Below are positions 16,430 through 25,759 of a stretch of 64,000 nt of DNA, one piece after another. The notes under the pieces are model-generated. The model saw only the letters and a list, made by a program, of their open reading frames with translations, ran no database searches and had not been told where the DNA came from. Positions within the stretch are counted from its first letter, which is position 1. Every line of letters starts with the position of its first letter. The DNA is from Nocardioides cremeus. Lineage in GTDB: Bacteria; Actinomycetota; Actinomycetes; Propionibacteriales; Nocardioidaceae. The translations under genes were made by a program, and so were the position numbers. The stretch lies in the NCBI RefSeq assembly GCF_030518195.1, contig NZ_JAULSC010000001.1:186001-250000 (forward strand), written 5' to 3'.

Positions 16430-17247
16430 GGGGTGGTGGCCATCTGGTCGAGCACCCGGGCGCCGAGCTCGTGGTCGCCCTCGACGCGCACGGCGCCCGG
16501 CTCGGCGGCGCAGCGCCCGCCGATCAGGCGCACGAACGTGTCGCGGTCCATGCCCAGGGCCAGGGTCGGCGTCGCCGGGGGAGCCACCGGGCGCCCGCGC
16601 CCGTCGTCGCCGACGGCGAAGGCGGTCGGCTCGCAGCCCTCCACCTCGAGCACCAGCGTCGTGCCGGCCGGCGCACCCGCCTTCTTGGCGAGCACGTAGC
16701 CCATCGACTCCGAGAGGTACTCGATCGTGTGCTGCGCGGCCGCGCTGTCCAGCCCGCCGGGCCGGCCGGTGGCGCGCCGCACGTCCTGCTCGTGCATCCA
16801 CACGTCGAGGGGCCGGTTGCGCAGCAGGGTGCCCCAGCTCCACGGCACCCCGCCGAAGGAGCGCTCGGGCGCGGCGGTGGCGTCGGTGGGCGGGTCGGCC
16901 AGCAGCGCCGTACGCCGCGTGGTCGCGGCCGAGCGGATCTCGTTGATGATCGCGTCGGGAGAGGCGTCGCGGCGGTTCACGACGCCGATCTCGGTGTAGA
17001 GGTTCATCAGCCCCTTGGCGTGCGGCGGCTCGCCGACCTCGGCGTGCTCCTCGACGCCGCTGGCGAGCACCTGCTCGAGGTGCGCCACGTGGGAGGCCAC
17101 CGCGCGCACGTCCCAGCCGGCCAGGTCGGTCGGGGTGTCCCACTCGGTCTCGTCGAGCTGTTCCAGCAGGGCGGTGAAGTCGTCGATGGCCTGCCACCAG
17201 GTCTGGGTCCAGCCGGCGAGGAGGTCGCTGTCGTCGGGGGCGCTCAT
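16426..17247 (-). CDS. Maleylpyruvate isomerase family (mycothiol-dependent, MDMPI/DinB-like) protein
   Basis: About 273 residues with an N-terminal four-helix DinB-like domain: W-W-Q-A-I-D-D-F and G-W-D-V-R-A-V-A-S-H-V-A-H-L-E (~residues 47-61). The H-x3-H pair at S-H-V-A-H and the later D-V-W-M-H-E-Q-D motif (~155) are the metal-binding elements of mycothiol-dependent enzymes. The C-terminal domain resembles the sterol-carrier-like MDMPI_C region. Mycothiol is the actinobacterial thiol, so the gene fits the host. Its partner is the coupled SDR; together they may modify a small metabolite. Start is ATG 17247. Confidence 0.86.
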   Translation of the reverse strand: MSAPDDSDLLAGWTQTWWQAIDDFTALLEQLDETEWDTPTDLAGWDVRAVASHVAHLEQVLASGVEEHAEVGEPPHAKGLMNLYTEIGVVNRRDASPDAIINEIRSAATTRRTALLADPPTDATAAPERSFGGVPWSWGTLLRNRPLDVWMHEQDVRRATGRPGGLDSAAAQHTIEYLSESMGYVLAKKAGAPAGTTLVLEVEGCEPTAFAVGDDGRGRPVAPPATPTLALGMDRDTFVRLIGGRCAAEPGAVRVEGDHELGARVLDQMATTP

Positions 17248-17300
17248 GGCCCGCAGCCTAGGCCCCCCGTAGGCTCGCGCGTCGAGGGAAGGGGTGCCCC

Positions 17301-17630
17301 ATGGCAGCGACACGATCGGCACGGGCCCGCAAGGCCGCGGCCGAGGGCGGGGCGCTGGCGACGGTGACCATCGACGTGGGCGCCGACGACTCCTTCGTCT
17401 ACCGGATCGCCTGCGCGCAGTGCACCACCGCCGCGTCGGCGCGGGCCACGGGGCGCACCGAGCGCCGGCCCTGGTCGACGTACCGTCCCGGGGCCGACAA
17501 CGGCTACCTGGCCGCGATGGACCGCTGGACCTTCCACCTCACCGAGCGGCACCCCGACCAGGACGCCCCGTGCCTGGCCTACCTCGAGGCGGCCCGGCAG
17601 CGGCTGCACGAGCGGCGCGAGCAGGACTGA
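17301..17630 (+). CDS. Hypothetical protein with a C-x2-C pair
   Basis: 109 residues starting at ATG 17301. The N-terminus is Ala/Arg-rich and basic; the middle has I-A-C-A-Q-C-T-T (residues ~37-44), a single C-x2-C, and an aromatic W-T-F-H-L-T-E-R-H-P segment near residue 75. No homologous family comes to mind. The codon usage is typical of the window and the frame sits neatly between the divergent MDMPI gene and the convergent phosphatase gene, so I think it is real. Confidence 0.6.
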   Translation: MAATRSARARKAAAEGGALATVTIDVGADDSFVYRIACAQCTTAASARATGRTERRPWSTYRPGADNGYLAAMDRWTFHLTERHPDQDAPCLAYLEAARQRLHERREQD

Positions 17631-17639
17631 CCGACTCGC

Positions 17640-19403
17640 TCAGTCGGTGGGTGTGAAGCGCACCGCCATCACGGCGATGTCGTCGTCGAGGTCGGCGTCG
17701 ACGAGGTCGCGCAGCACCGCGTCGAGGAACTTCTCCACCGGCAGGTGCGCGTGGCGCGAGCCCGCCTCGCGCAGCCGCTCGAGTCCCTCGTCGAGGTGCT
17801 CGCCGCGGCGCTCGACGAGCCCGTCGGTGTAGAGCAGCAGCGTGGACCCGTCGTCGACGAGGGTGCGCTGGTCGGCGCGCTCGACGTCGGGCAGCACGCC
17901 GATCATCAGGTCGGGCGGGCCGTCCTGCAGGTAGCGGCCCTGGCCGTCGGGGCCCAGCAGCAGCGGCGGCGGGTGCCCCGCGTTGGTCCAGGCCAGCCAG
18001 CTGCTCTCGGCCTCGGCGCCGGTCTCGATGCGGGCGTGCACCAGCGTGGCCAGCCCCTCGACCTCGAGGTCGTGCAGGGCGTGGTCGAGCAGCCGCACGT
18101 TGGCGGCCGGGCGGTCGTCGACGGCCCAGGTGATGGCGCGCAGCATGTTGCGCACCTGGCCCATCGTCGCGGCCGCGGCGAGGTCGTGGCCCACGATGTC
18201 GCCGATCATCAGCGAGGTGTCGCCACCGGGCATCACCACGGCGTCGTACCAGTCGCCACCGACCTGGTCGCGCGCCGCCGCCGGCCGGTAGCGCGCGGCG
18301 ATCTCGTGGGCGGTGCTGCGCGGCAGCGCCGGCAGCAGCGCGCTCTGCAGCGTCACCAGGGCGTCGAGCCGCTCCTGGACCAGCAGCGCCCGGCTCAGTG
18401 CCTGCGCGGTGTACGACGCCAGCGCGGTCATCGTCGTCAGGTCGTCGGTGCTCTGGTCGCGGGCGTCGTCCCAGACCAGGGCCATCGCGCCCAGCGCCGT
18501 GCCGTCGGTGTCGTAGAGCGGCAGGAAGGCGCGGGCCTCACCGGTCTGGGCGGACAGGTCGAGGTCGCGGTAGTGCTCGTTCTGGGCGGCGCGGTCGCGG
18601 AACCACACCGGCTCCTGCCGCACCATCGCGCTGCCCAGGGGGTTGGAGTGGTCCAGGCCGAGCTGCTGGTTGAGCTGCGCGGAGCGCCAGTCGTCGCCGG
18701 TGCGGGGCACGTAGTGGAGGGTGGCGTCCAGGCGGGCCGGCTCCGAGGTGCCGGGCAGCAGGCTGGAGTCGTCGATCCAGATGCCGGCGCGCGCGCAGCC
18801 CAGCTGCTCGACCGAGACCTGCTCGACGGCCACGGCGACGTCGCCGAGGGTGCGGGTGCTGGCCAGGCCCTCGCTCAGCGCCAGCAGCACCCTGCTGCGG
18901 CGGGTCAGGGTGGCCGCCGACTCGGCGGCCAGCGCGGCCTCCTCGCGCAGCCCCCGCTGGGCCAGCTCGCTCGAGCAGGCGGCCGCGAGGTCCTGCAGCG
19001 ACGCGAGGTCCTCGCCGGTCCACTCGCGGGGCTCGTGGGTGATCGCGCAGAGCGAGCCGACGATGGTGCCGCGGTGGTCGCGGATCGGGTAGCCGGCGTA
19101 GCCGATGACGCCGAGGTCGGGGATCGCCAGGTTGGTGCGCAACCGGTCGTCGAGCCGCGCGTCGGAGATGACCAGCGGGGCCTGGTCGGCCACCACCCAC
19201 TGGCAGAACGAGTGGGTCAGCGGGGTCTCGCGGGAGTCCGCGACGTCGCCGCTCAGCCCGTCGGCGCCCACGAAGGCCTGGCGGTGCTCCTCGACGAGGC
19301 TGACCAGCGCGATGTCGGCGCCCAGGGAGCGGCGCACCATCCGCGCGTAGCGGTCGTAGGTCACGTGCAGCTCGGCACCGGCCCGGAGGTCGGGGTGGGG
19401 CAT
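17640..19403 (-). CDS. GAF-GAF-PP2C (SpoIIE-type) serine phosphatase
   Basis: 587 residues. An N-terminal GAF domain (residues ~15-150) contains H-S-F-C-Q-W-V-V, typical of GAF phosphatases. A second GAF-like domain covers ~175-355. The C-terminal SpoIIE/PP2C domain begins near L-Q-S-A-L-L-P and has Q-V-G-G-D-W-Y-D (~400), I-G-D-I-V-G-H-D (~420) and a final D-D-D-I-A-V-M-A-V-R; these acidic residues bind the metal ions. Proteins of this type dephosphorylate anti-anti-sigma factors and integrate redox, light or ligand signals through GAF domains. No anti-sigma partner gene is adjacent, so its target is encoded elsewhere. The preferred start is ATG 19403. Confidence 0.9.
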   Translation of the reverse strand: MPHPDLRAGAELHVTYDRYARMVRRSLGADIALVSLVEEHRQAFVGADGLSGDVADSRETPLTHSFCQWVVADQAPLVISDARLDDRLRTNLAIPDLGVIGYAGYPIRDHRGTIVGSLCAITHEPREWTGEDLASLQDLAAACSSELAQRGLREEAALAAESAATLTRRSRVLLALSEGLASTRTLGDVAVAVEQVSVEQLGCARAGIWIDDSSLLPGTSEPARLDATLHYVPRTGDDWRSAQLNQQLGLDHSNPLGSAMVRQEPVWFRDRAAQNEHYRDLDLSAQTGEARAFLPLYDTDGTALGAMALVWDDARDQSTDDLTTMTALASYTAQALSRALLVQERLDALVTLQSALLPALPRSTAHEIAARYRPAAARDQVGGDWYDAVVMPGGDTSLMIGDIVGHDLAAAATMGQVRNMLRAITWAVDDRPAANVRLLDHALHDLEVEGLATLVHARIETGAEAESSWLAWTNAGHPPPLLLGPDGQGRYLQDGPPDLMIGVLPDVERADQRTLVDDGSTLLLYTDGLVERRGEHLDEGLERLREAGSRHAHLPVEKFLDAVLRDLVDADLDDDIAVMAVRFTPTD

Positions 19404-19493
19404 GGCGTGCGACCTCCGTCGTCTCGAGGTCCCACGGTATCGCAGGCCGGTCCCGCCCCGGACGGGTTCGGGGCAGCCCGCCACAATGGTCGG

Positions 19494-21236
19494 GTGCGTG
19501 TACGAGCCCCTGAGCTGGTCGGTCGTGGCTGGCTGAACACCGACGGCCCCCTGTCCCTGAGCGACCTGCGCGGGCGCTTCCTGCTGCTGGACTTCTGGAC
19601 GTTCTGCTGCGTCAACTGCCTGCACGTCCTCGACGAGCTGCGACCGCTCGAGGCGGCGTACGCCGAGGAGCTCGTGGTGGTCGGCGTGCACAGCCCGAAG
19701 TTCGCCCACGAGGCCGACCCGGACGCGCTGGCCGCGGCGGTCGAGCGCTACGGCGTGCACCACCCGGTGCTCGACGACCCCGAGCTGGTGACCTGGCAGG
19801 CCTACACCGCGCGGGCCTGGCCGACCCTGGTGCTGGTCGACCCCGAGGGCTACGTGGTGGCGCACTACGCCGGCGAGGGCCACGCCCACGCGATCGAGGC
19901 GCTGCTGGGCGAGCTGGTGCCCCAGCACCGCGAGCGCGGCACGCTGCAGCCCGCCGGGTCGCCGTACGTGGCGCCCGTGGTGGAGCCGACCGACCTGCGC
20001 TTCCCGGCCAAGGCGGTGCCGCTGCCCGGCGGCGGCGTGCTGGTCGCCGACGCGGGCCACGACGAGGTCGTCGAGCTCGACGCCGGGGGAGCCGTGGTGC
20101 GCCGCACCGGTGGCTTCCGCGAGCCCAACGGGCTGTGCCTGCTGCCGCCCGAGGTGGCCGGCGAGGTCGGGTACGACGTCGTGGTCGCCGACACGGTCGG
20201 GCACCGGCTCGCGGGGCTCGAGCTGGCGACCGGCGAGGTGCGCACCCTGGCCGGCGACGGCACCCAGTGGATGAGCGGCGACGGCACCAGCCGGCTCTCC
20301 TCGCCGTGGGACGTGGCCTGGTGGGGCGAGCGGGTGTGGGTGGCGATGGCCGGCATCCACCAGCTGTGGACCCTCGACCCGCGCACCGGTGAGGTGGCGG
20401 TCGCGGCCGGCACCGCCAACGAGGGGCTGCTCGACGGCCCGGCCGCCGACGCGTGGTTCGCCCAGACCTCGGGCCTGGCGCCGGCCGGCGACCGGCTGTG
20501 GCTGGCCGACAGCGAGACCTCGTCGCTGCGCTGGGTCGACGCCGACGCGCAGGTGGGCACGGCCGTGGGCAGCGGCCTCTTCGACTTCGGCTTCCGCGAC
20601 GGCGACGCCGAGCAGGCGCTGCTGCAGCACCCGCTGGGCGTCACCGCGCTCCCCGACGGCTCGGTCGCGGTGTGCGACACCTACAACGGCGCCGTGCGCC
20701 GCTTCGACCCCGTGACCGCGACCCTGACGACGCTGGCCACCGGCCTGGCCGAGCCCAGCGGCGCCCACCTCGACCCCGCCGACCCCACGGTGCTCGTGGT
20801 CGTCGAGTCCGCGGCGCACCGCCTGACCCGGGTGCCCCTCGGGTCGGTGGCCACGGTCGACGGGTTCGCGCACTCCACGCAGCGCCCGGTGACCGAGGTC
20901 GCCGCCGGCGTCGAGCTGGTCGTCACGTTCGAGCCGCCCCCGGGACAGAAGGTCGACGACCGGTTCGGCCCGCCCTCCCAGCTGGTCGTCGAGGCCACCC
21001 CGCCCGGGCTGCTGCGCGAGGGCGCCGGCCGCGGCACCGCCCTGACCCGCTCGCTGGTGCTCGATCCGCACGCCGGCGAGGGCGTCCTGCACGTCGCGGC
21101 CCGCGCCGCCTCCTGCGACGTCGAGGGCGGCGAGGGCGCCGCCTGCCGGATGCACCAGCAGGACTGGGGCGTGCCGGTGCGTGTCGTCGACGGGGCGCCC
21201 GCGGTGCTCAGCCTGCCGCTCGGCGGCGTCGGGTGA
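19494..21236 (+). CDS. NHLRC2-like thioredoxin-fold plus NHL beta-propeller protein
   Basis: About 580 residues in three parts. Residues ~1-150 are thioredoxin/TlpA-like, with W-T-F-C-C-V-N-C-L-H (~38-47) as the redox motif and a cis-Pro loop at R-A-W-P-T-L-V-L-V. Residues ~165-450 contain NHL-type repeats (G-G-V-L-V-A-D-A-G-H-D, V-V-V-A-D-T-V-G-H-R, V-A-V-C-D-T-Y-N-G-A) forming a beta-propeller. A C-terminal ~130-residue beta domain follows. The organisation and the C-C-x-x-C motif match human NHLRC2, whose biochemical role remains poorly defined. No signal peptide is seen, so a cytosolic location is likely. Start is GTG 19494. The second MOSC gene overlaps its stop. Confidence 0.88.
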   Translation: MRVRAPELVGRGWLNTDGPLSLSDLRGRFLLLDFWTFCCVNCLHVLDELRPLEAAYAEELVVVGVHSPKFAHEADPDALAAAVERYGVHHPVLDDPELVTWQAYTARAWPTLVLVDPEGYVVAHYAGEGHAHAIEALLGELVPQHRERGTLQPAGSPYVAPVVEPTDLRFPAKAVPLPGGGVLVADAGHDEVVELDAGGAVVRRTGGFREPNGLCLLPPEVAGEVGYDVVVADTVGHRLAGLELATGEVRTLAGDGTQWMSGDGTSRLSSPWDVAWWGERVWVAMAGIHQLWTLDPRTGEVAVAAGTANEGLLDGPAADAWFAQTSGLAPAGDRLWLADSETSSLRWVDADAQVGTAVGSGLFDFGFRDGDAEQALLQHPLGVTALPDGSVAVCDTYNGAVRRFDPVTATLTTLATGLAEPSGAHLDPADPTVLVVVESAAHRLTRVPLGSVATVDGFAHSTQRPVTEVAAGVELVVTFEPPPGQKVDDRFGPPSQLVVEATPPGLLREGAGRGTALTRSLVLDPHAGEGVLHVAARAASCDVEGGEGAACRMHQQDWGVPVRVVDGAPAVLSLPLGGVG

Positions 21237-22096
21237 GCGCCCGGCTCGGCTCCGTCCACCGCTACCCGGTGAAGTCGGCGCGCGGCGAGCGGCTGGACGA
21301 GGCGTCGGTCGAGCCCTGGGGCCTGGCCGGTGACCGGCGCTGGATGGTGGTCGACTCCGACGGGCTGGCGCTCACCGCGCGCGAGGTGCACCCGCTGCTG
21401 CTGCTGCACCCCGAGATCACTGCCGCCGGGCTGCGCGTGCAGGCGCCCGGTGCCGAGCCGCTCGACGTCGCCGTCCCCGACCCGGACCGCCAGGTGCCGG
21501 TGCGGCTGTGGCGCTCCGAGCTGACCGCGGCCCACGCCGAGGAGGCCGACGCCTGGCTCGGCGAGGTGCTCGGGCGCCCCGCTCGGCTGGTGCACCTCGA
21601 CGACCCGACCCGCCGGCCCGTCTCGGCCGAGTACGCCGCCCCCGACGACCGGGTCTCCTTCGCCGACGGCTACCCGCTGCTGGTCACCACCACGGCCTCG
21701 CTGGCGGCCCTCAACGACGTGGTGCTCAAGCGCAGCCAGGGCACGCACGAGCCGCTGCCGATGACCCGCTTCCGCCCCAACGTCGTCGTCGACGGCGTGC
21801 CCGCCTGGGCCGAGGACGACTGGCGCCGGGTCCGCATCGGCGGGGTCGACTTCCGCGCGGTCAAGGGCTGTGCGCGCTGCGTGATCACCACCCTCGACCC
21901 CGGCACCGCCGAGGGCGGCAAGGAGCCGATCGCCTCGCTGGCGCGCATTCGCCGCTGGGACGGCGCCACCTGGTTCGGCACCAACCTGGTGCCCGACCTG
22001 CCCGACGGGCGCCCGGTCACGATCCGCGAGGGCGACGCGGTCGAGGTCCTCGAGGCCGTGGAGCCGGGGGCGGGGCCGATCCGGCCGGTGCGCTGA
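21233..22096 (+). CDS. MOSC domain protein with N-terminal beta-barrel (mARC-like)
   Basis: About 287 residues. It begins with the MOSC_N signature (H-R-Y-P-V-K-S, residues ~8-14, then L-A-G-D-R-R-W-M-V-V-D). The MOSC core has R-F-R-P-N-V-V-V-D (~181-189) and V-K-G-C-A-R-C-V-I-T-T-L-D-P (~209-222), where the second Cys is the molybdenum-ligand position in mARC/YcbX-type N-hydroxylated-substrate reductases. This fits a Moco-dependent reductase better than the shorter MOSC protein at 9348. GTG 21233 overlaps the previous stop as GTGA, so it is translated with the NHLRC2-like protein. YcbX needs an electron donor; none is encoded adjacently. Confidence 0.9.
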   Translation: MSARLGSVHRYPVKSARGERLDEASVEPWGLAGDRRWMVVDSDGLALTAREVHPLLLLHPEITAAGLRVQAPGAEPLDVAVPDPDRQVPVRLWRSELTAAHAEEADAWLGEVLGRPARLVHLDDPTRRPVSAEYAAPDDRVSFADGYPLLVTTTASLAALNDVVLKRSQGTHEPLPMTRFRPNVVVDGVPAWAEDDWRRVRIGGVDFRAVKGCARCVITTLDPGTAEGGKEPIASLARIRRWDGATWFGTNLVPDLPDGRPVTIREGDAVEVLEAVEPGAGPIRPVR

Positions 22097-22111
22097 GCGC
22101 CGGCCCAGCTC

Positions 22112-22717
22112 TCAGTGCAGGACGAGCGAGACGGCCAGGGCGAGCATCACGATGCCGATCAGCAGGTCGAGCACCCGCCAGGCGCCCGGGCGGGCGAAGA
22201 GTCCCGAGGCCAGCCGGGCGCCGTAGCCCAGCCCGACGAACCACACCACCGAGCCCAGCGCCGCTCCGGCGGCGAAGGCCCAGCGGCCGTCGGCGCCGTA
22301 GCCGCTGGCCAGCGAGCCCAGCAGCAGCACCGTGTCGAGGTAGACGTGCGGGTTGAGCCAGGTCAGCGCGAGCGTGGTGAGCACCGCCGGCACCAGCCGG
22401 GTGACGCCCTGCGCCGCGGCCTCGAGCGTCTCGCCGCCGCGGGCGGCGCGCCGCAGCGACAGGGCGGCGTACGTCGCCAGGAAGAGCGCGCCGGCCCAGC
22501 GCACCACCACCAGCACCCCGGGCGCCTGCTCGACGAGGGTGCCGATGCCGGCCACGCCGGCGGCGATGAGCACCGCGTCGGAGAGCGCGCAGACCGCGAC
22601 CACCGGGCCGACCTGCTGGCGGGCCAGGCCCTGGCGCAGCACGAAGGCGTTCTGGCTGCCGATCGCGACGATCAGGCCGAGCCCGGCGAGCAGCCCGGCG
22701 AGGGCGGTGGAGGTCAT
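22112..22717 (-). CDS. LysE/ArgO-family basic amino acid exporter
   Basis: 201 residues with about six hydrophobic helices. The N-terminal G-S-Q-N-A-F-V-L-R-Q-G (residues ~20-30) and T-W-L-N-P-H-V-Y-L-D-T (~119-129) are hallmarks of LysE/ArgO, which export L-lysine and L-arginine. It is divergent from a LysG/ArgP-type regulator across a 69-base gap, the classical lysE-lysG arrangement of Corynebacterium. Regulation by the neighbour in response to intracellular basic amino acids is therefore very likely. Confidence 0.92.
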   Translation of the reverse strand: MTSTALAGLLAGLGLIVAIGSQNAFVLRQGLARQQVGPVVAVCALSDAVLIAAGVAGIGTLVEQAPGVLVVVRWAGALFLATYAALSLRRAARGGETLEAAAQGVTRLVPAVLTTLALTWLNPHVYLDTVLLLGSLASGYGADGRWAFAAGAALGSVVWFVGLGYGARLASGLFARPGAWRVLDLLIGIVMLALAVSLVLH

Positions 22718-22786
22718 GTGACGAGGCTAGATGCCGCGGTGTGTGAAGGACAGCGAATGTTCCTGCGCATGCCTTAGCGTTGCTTC

Positions 22787-23683
22787 ATGACGTACGCCGC
22801 CCCCCAGCTCGCCGCCCTGGTCGCGGTCTGCGACACCGGCACCTTCGAGGCGGCCGCCCGCGCACTGCACGTGACACCCAGCGCCGTGAGCCAACGGGTC
22901 CGCGCCCTGGAGACCGAGGTCGGCCAGGTGCTCGTGCGGCGGGCGACGCCGTGCACGCCCACCGACGCCGGGGTCGTGCTGGTGCGCCTCGGGCGGGCCC
23001 AGGCGCTGCTCGCGGCCGAGGCCCGGGCCGAGCTGGGCCTCGACCCGGAGGACGCGGACGGGGCCGCCGGTCCGCGGCTCGACCTGGGCGTGGCGGTCAA
23101 CGCCGACTCGCTGGCGACCTGGTTCCGCGAGGTCCTGGCGGTCGTGGCGCAGTGGCCGGGGGTGGCGCTGGGCCTGCACGTCGAGGACCAGGCGTGGTCG
23201 CACGACCTGCTGCGCGAGGGCCGGGTGCTGGGTGCGGTCACCAGCGACCCGGTGGCGGTGCAGGGCTGCCGGGTCGAGCCGCTCGGGACGCTGCGCTACC
23301 GGCCGGCGGCGGCAGCCGCGCTGGTGGGGCCGGGGGAGGCGGCGCGCCCCGACTGGTCGGGGCTGCCGATGGTCGTCTTCAACGACAAGGACGCCCTGCA
23401 GGACCAGTGGCTGGCACGGCGCGGCGCCGCGCCGCCGCGGGTGGTGCACCGGGTGCCGACCTCGGCCGACTTCGTGGCCGCGATCGAGGCCGGGCTCGGC
23501 TGGGGGATGGTGCCGGAGCCCCAGCTGGTCCCCGCCCTGCGGGCCGGTGCGCTCGTGGCGCTGGGGGGCGAGGAGCACCTCGACGTGGCGCTGCACTGGC
23601 AGCGCTGGCGGCTGGGCTCGGAGGTCCTCGACCGGCTCAGCGCAGCTGTCGTCGGGGCTGCCCGACGACAGCTGCGCGCCTGA
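22787..23683 (+). CDS. LysR-type regulator, LysG/ArgP-like
   Basis: 298 residues. The winged HTH occupies residues 1-60 (Q-L-A-A-L-V-A-V-C-D-T-G-T-F-E-A-A-A-R-A-L-H, then T-P-S-A-V-S-Q-R-V-R-A-L-E), which is the ArgP/LysG spelling. The rest is the LysR effector domain. Such proteins activate the divergent exporter gene when lysine or arginine accumulates. ATG 22787 gives the canonical N-terminus. The stop codon lies inside a strong hairpin, which probably terminates transcription. Confidence 0.93.
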   Translation: MTYAAPQLAALVAVCDTGTFEAAARALHVTPSAVSQRVRALETEVGQVLVRRATPCTPTDAGVVLVRLGRAQALLAAEARAELGLDPEDADGAAGPRLDLGVAVNADSLATWFREVLAVVAQWPGVALGLHVEDQAWSHDLLREGRVLGAVTSDPVAVQGCRVEPLGTLRYRPAAAAALVGPGEAARPDWSGLPMVVFNDKDALQDQWLARRGAAPPRVVHRVPTSADFVAAIEAGLGWGMVPEPQLVPALRAGALVALGGEEHLDVALHWQRWRLGSEVLDRLSAAVVGAARRQLRA

Positions 23684-23706
23684 GCCGCGGGGGCTCAGGC
23701 GCGCAG
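23672..23706. terminator. Strong 15-bp hairpin between convergent genes
   Basis: Bases 23672-23686 pair perfectly with 23692-23706, leaving a 5-base loop. It includes the stop codon of the LysG gene and ends 22 bases before the stop of the convergent acyl-CoA dehydrogenase gene. There is no U-tract, as usual in high-GC actinobacteria; it could serve both directions. Confidence 0.75.
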
Positions 23707-23728
23707 GTGGTGACGCGGCTGCGTCAGA

Positions 23729-25588
23729 TCAGAACGCGGCCTCGTCGAGGTCCATCAGCGACAGGTCGACGGCCTCGGCGATCGCCCGCTCGCTGCTGAT
23801 CTTGGGCAGGTTGTAGGACGCGAAGAACTGCGCGGCCGCGACCTTGCCCTCGTAGAACGACTTGTCCTTGGCCGACACGTCGCCGCCGAGCTTCTCCAGC
23901 GCCACCTCGGCGCCGCGCAGCAGCAGCCAGGCGCAGACGACGTCACCGAGCACCATCAGCAGGCGGGAGGTGTTGAGCCCGACCTTGTAGATGTTGCGGA
24001 TCTCGTCCTGGGCGCTCATCAGGTCGTTGATGAGGTGGCCGACCATCGCGTTGGCGTCGTCGAGGGCGGTGGCCAGCAGCTGGCGCTCGTTCTTCAGGCG
24101 ACCGTTGCCGGCCTCGCTGTCGATGAAGCCCTGGATCTGGGCGGCGAGGTGGCCCAGCGCCTTGCCCTGGTCCTTGACGATCTTGCGGAAGAAGAAGTCC
24201 TGGCCCTGGATCGCGGTCGTGCCCTCGTAGAGGGTGTCGATCTTGGCGTCGCGGACGTACTGCTCGATCGGGTACTCCTGCAGGAAGCCGGAGCCGCCGA
24301 AGGTCTGCAGCGACTCGGTGCCCAGCAGCACCCACGAGCGCTCGGAGCCGTAGCCCTTGACGATCGGCAGGAGCAGGTCGTTGACGGCCTCGGCGAGCTT
24401 GGTCTCCTCGGCGTCCATGGTGCCCTCGTGCTCGGCGACCATGATCTGGTCCTGCCACGAGGCGGTGTAGAACACCAGCGCGCGCATCGCCTCCGAGAAC
24501 GACTTCTGCACCATCAGCGAGCGGCGCACGTCGGGGTGCGCGGTGATCGCCACGCGGGGCGCGGTCTTGTCGCCCGACTGGGTCAGGTCGGCGCCCTGCT
24601 GGCGCGACTTCGCGAACTCCAGTGCGTTGAGGTAGCCGGTGGACAGCGTGGCGATGGCCTTGGTGCCGACCATCATCCGGGCGTTCTCGATGACCTGGAA
24701 CATCTGGGCGATGCCGTTGTGCACCTCGCCGAGCAGCCAGCCCTTGGCCGGCTCCTTCTCGCCGAAGGTGACCTCGCAGGTGTTCGAGACCTTGATGCCC
24801 ATCTTGTGCTCGACGTTGGTGACGTAGACGCCGTTGCGCTCGCCGGTCAGCTCGCCGGTCTCGTGGTCGAAGTGGTACTTCGGCAGCAGGAAGAGCGAGA
24901 GGCCCTTGGTGCCCGGCCCGCCCGCACCCTCGACGCCCACGGGGCGTGCGAGCACGAGGTGCATGATGTTCTCGCTCATGTCGTGCTCGGCCGAGGTGAT
25001 GAAGCGCTTGACGCCCTCGATGTTCCAGGAGCCGTCGTCGTTCTGGGTGGCCTTGGCACGACCCGCGCCCACGTCGGAGCCCGCGTCGGGCTCGGTCAGC
25101 ACCATCGTGGCGCCCCACTGGCGCTCGACCATGATCTCGGCGATGCGCTTGTCGCGCTCGTTGCCGTTGCGGTGCACGACCCCGGCGAACGGCGCGCCGG
25201 CGCCGTACATCCACACGGGGGCGTTGGAGCCCAGGACCAGCTCGCCGAGCGCCCAGACCAGGCTCGAGGGGGCGGGGGTGCCGCCGAGCTCCTCGTTGAT
25301 CTGCAGGCGCCAGAACTCCGAGTCCATCCAGGCCTGGTAGCTCTTCTTGAAGGACTCGGGGATCGGGGCGGTGCTGGTCTCGGGGTCGAAGACCGGGGGG
25401 TTGCGGTCGCTGTCCTCGTAGGAGGCCGCCATCTCCTCGCGGGCCATCCGGTCGACCTCGGCCAGGATCTCGCGCGCGGTGTCGCTGTCGACCTCGCCGA
25501 AGGGACCGGTGCCCAGCACCTCGTCGCGGCCCAGGACCTCGAACAGGTTGAACTCGATGTCGCGCAGGTTGCTCTTGTAGTGGCTCAC
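23729..25588 (-). CDS. Acyl-CoA dehydrogenase (large, FadE5-like)
   Basis: About 619 residues, longer than classical ~380-residue enzymes and typical of the FadE5/AidB-like class with a C-terminal extra domain. The FAD-contact loop T-E-P-D-A-G-S-D (~residue 162) and [10 protein letters not shown] are visible. The catalytic glutamate is in [13 protein letters not shown] (~452). It oxidises acyl-CoA to trans-2-enoyl-CoA and passes electrons to ETF. Start is GTG 25588 (V-S-H-Y-K-S-N) after GAAGG. Upstream lie two copies of a palindromic motif also found before the EtfD-like gene at 34739-38446. It is divergent from an Rrf2 regulator. Confidence 0.93.
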   Translation of the reverse strand: MSHYKSNLRDIEFNLFEVLGRDEVLGTGPFGEVDSDTAREILAEVDRMAREEMAASYEDSDRNPPVFDPETSTAPIPESFKKSYQAWMDSEFWRLQINEELGGTPAPSSLVWALGELVLGSNAPVWMYGAGAPFAGVVHRNGNERDKRIAEIMVERQWGATMVLTEPDAGSDVGAGRAKATQNDDGSWNIEGVKRFITSAEHDMSENIMHLVLARPVGVEGAGGPGTKGLSLFLLPKYHFDHETGELTGERNGVYVTNVEHKMGIKVSNTCEVTFGEKEPAKGWLLGEVHNGIAQMFQVIENARMMVGTKAIATLSTGYLNALEFAKSRQQGADLTQSGDKTAPRVAITAHPDVRRSLMVQKSFSEAMRALVFYTASWQDQIMVAEHEGTMDAEETKLAEAVNDLLLPIVKGYGSERSWVLLGTESLQTFGGSGFLQEYPIEQYVRDAKIDTLYEGTTAIQGQDFFFRKIVKDQGKALGHLAAQIQGFIDSEAGNGRLKNERQLLATALDDANAMVGHLINDLMSAQDEIRNIYKVGLNTSRLLMVLGDVVCAWLLLRGAEVALEKLGGDVSAKDKSFYEGKVAAAQFFASYNLPKISSERAIAEAVDLSLMDLDEAAF

Positions 25589-25641
25589 GGCCCCCACCTT
25601 CTTCGTCGTCAGGGTCTCGGCCGGCCGGCAGACACGCGTCA

Positions 25642-25680
25642 TACTGGTCGGTAACTTGAATGGTACGGGCCAGTAACTTG
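25642..25680. promoter_or_regulatory. Two direct copies of a palindrome-containing operator motif upstream of the acyl-CoA dehydrogenase
   Basis: TACTGGTCGGTAACTTG (25642-25658) and TACGGGCCAGTAACTTG (25664-25680) are spaced exactly 22 bases start to start, two helical turns. Each 12-base core (TAC-N6-GTA) is a near-palindrome. A third copy is at 38554-38569 upstream of the EtfD-like gene, in the same orientation relative to its gene. Likely a binding site for a TetR- or GntR-type fatty-acid regulator; the protein is not identified. Confidence 0.7.
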
Positions 25681-25719
25681 GCTCGCAACAGGTTCACCCG
25701 ACCGGGTCGAGGAGCTGAT

Positions 25720-25740
25720 AGTCGAGTTGCTTGATCGACT
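25720..25740. promoter_or_regulatory. Inverted repeat upstream of the Rrf2 regulator
   Basis: AGTCGA (25720-25725) and TCGACT (25735-25740) form a 6-bp inverted repeat with a 9-base spacer, 20 bases before the GTG start at 25760. GACTCGT also occurs twice (25737-25743 and 25754-25760). Autoregulation by the Rrf2 protein is a possible role. Confidence 0.35.
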
Positions 25741-25759
25741 CGTCTGAGACACTGGACTC

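Noticed and set aside
19404..21155. N-terminal extension of the GAF/PP2C frame to 1171 residues
   Set aside because: The added sequence is the antisense of the NHLRC2-like gene and is low-complexity; ATG 19403 gives a complete GAF start.
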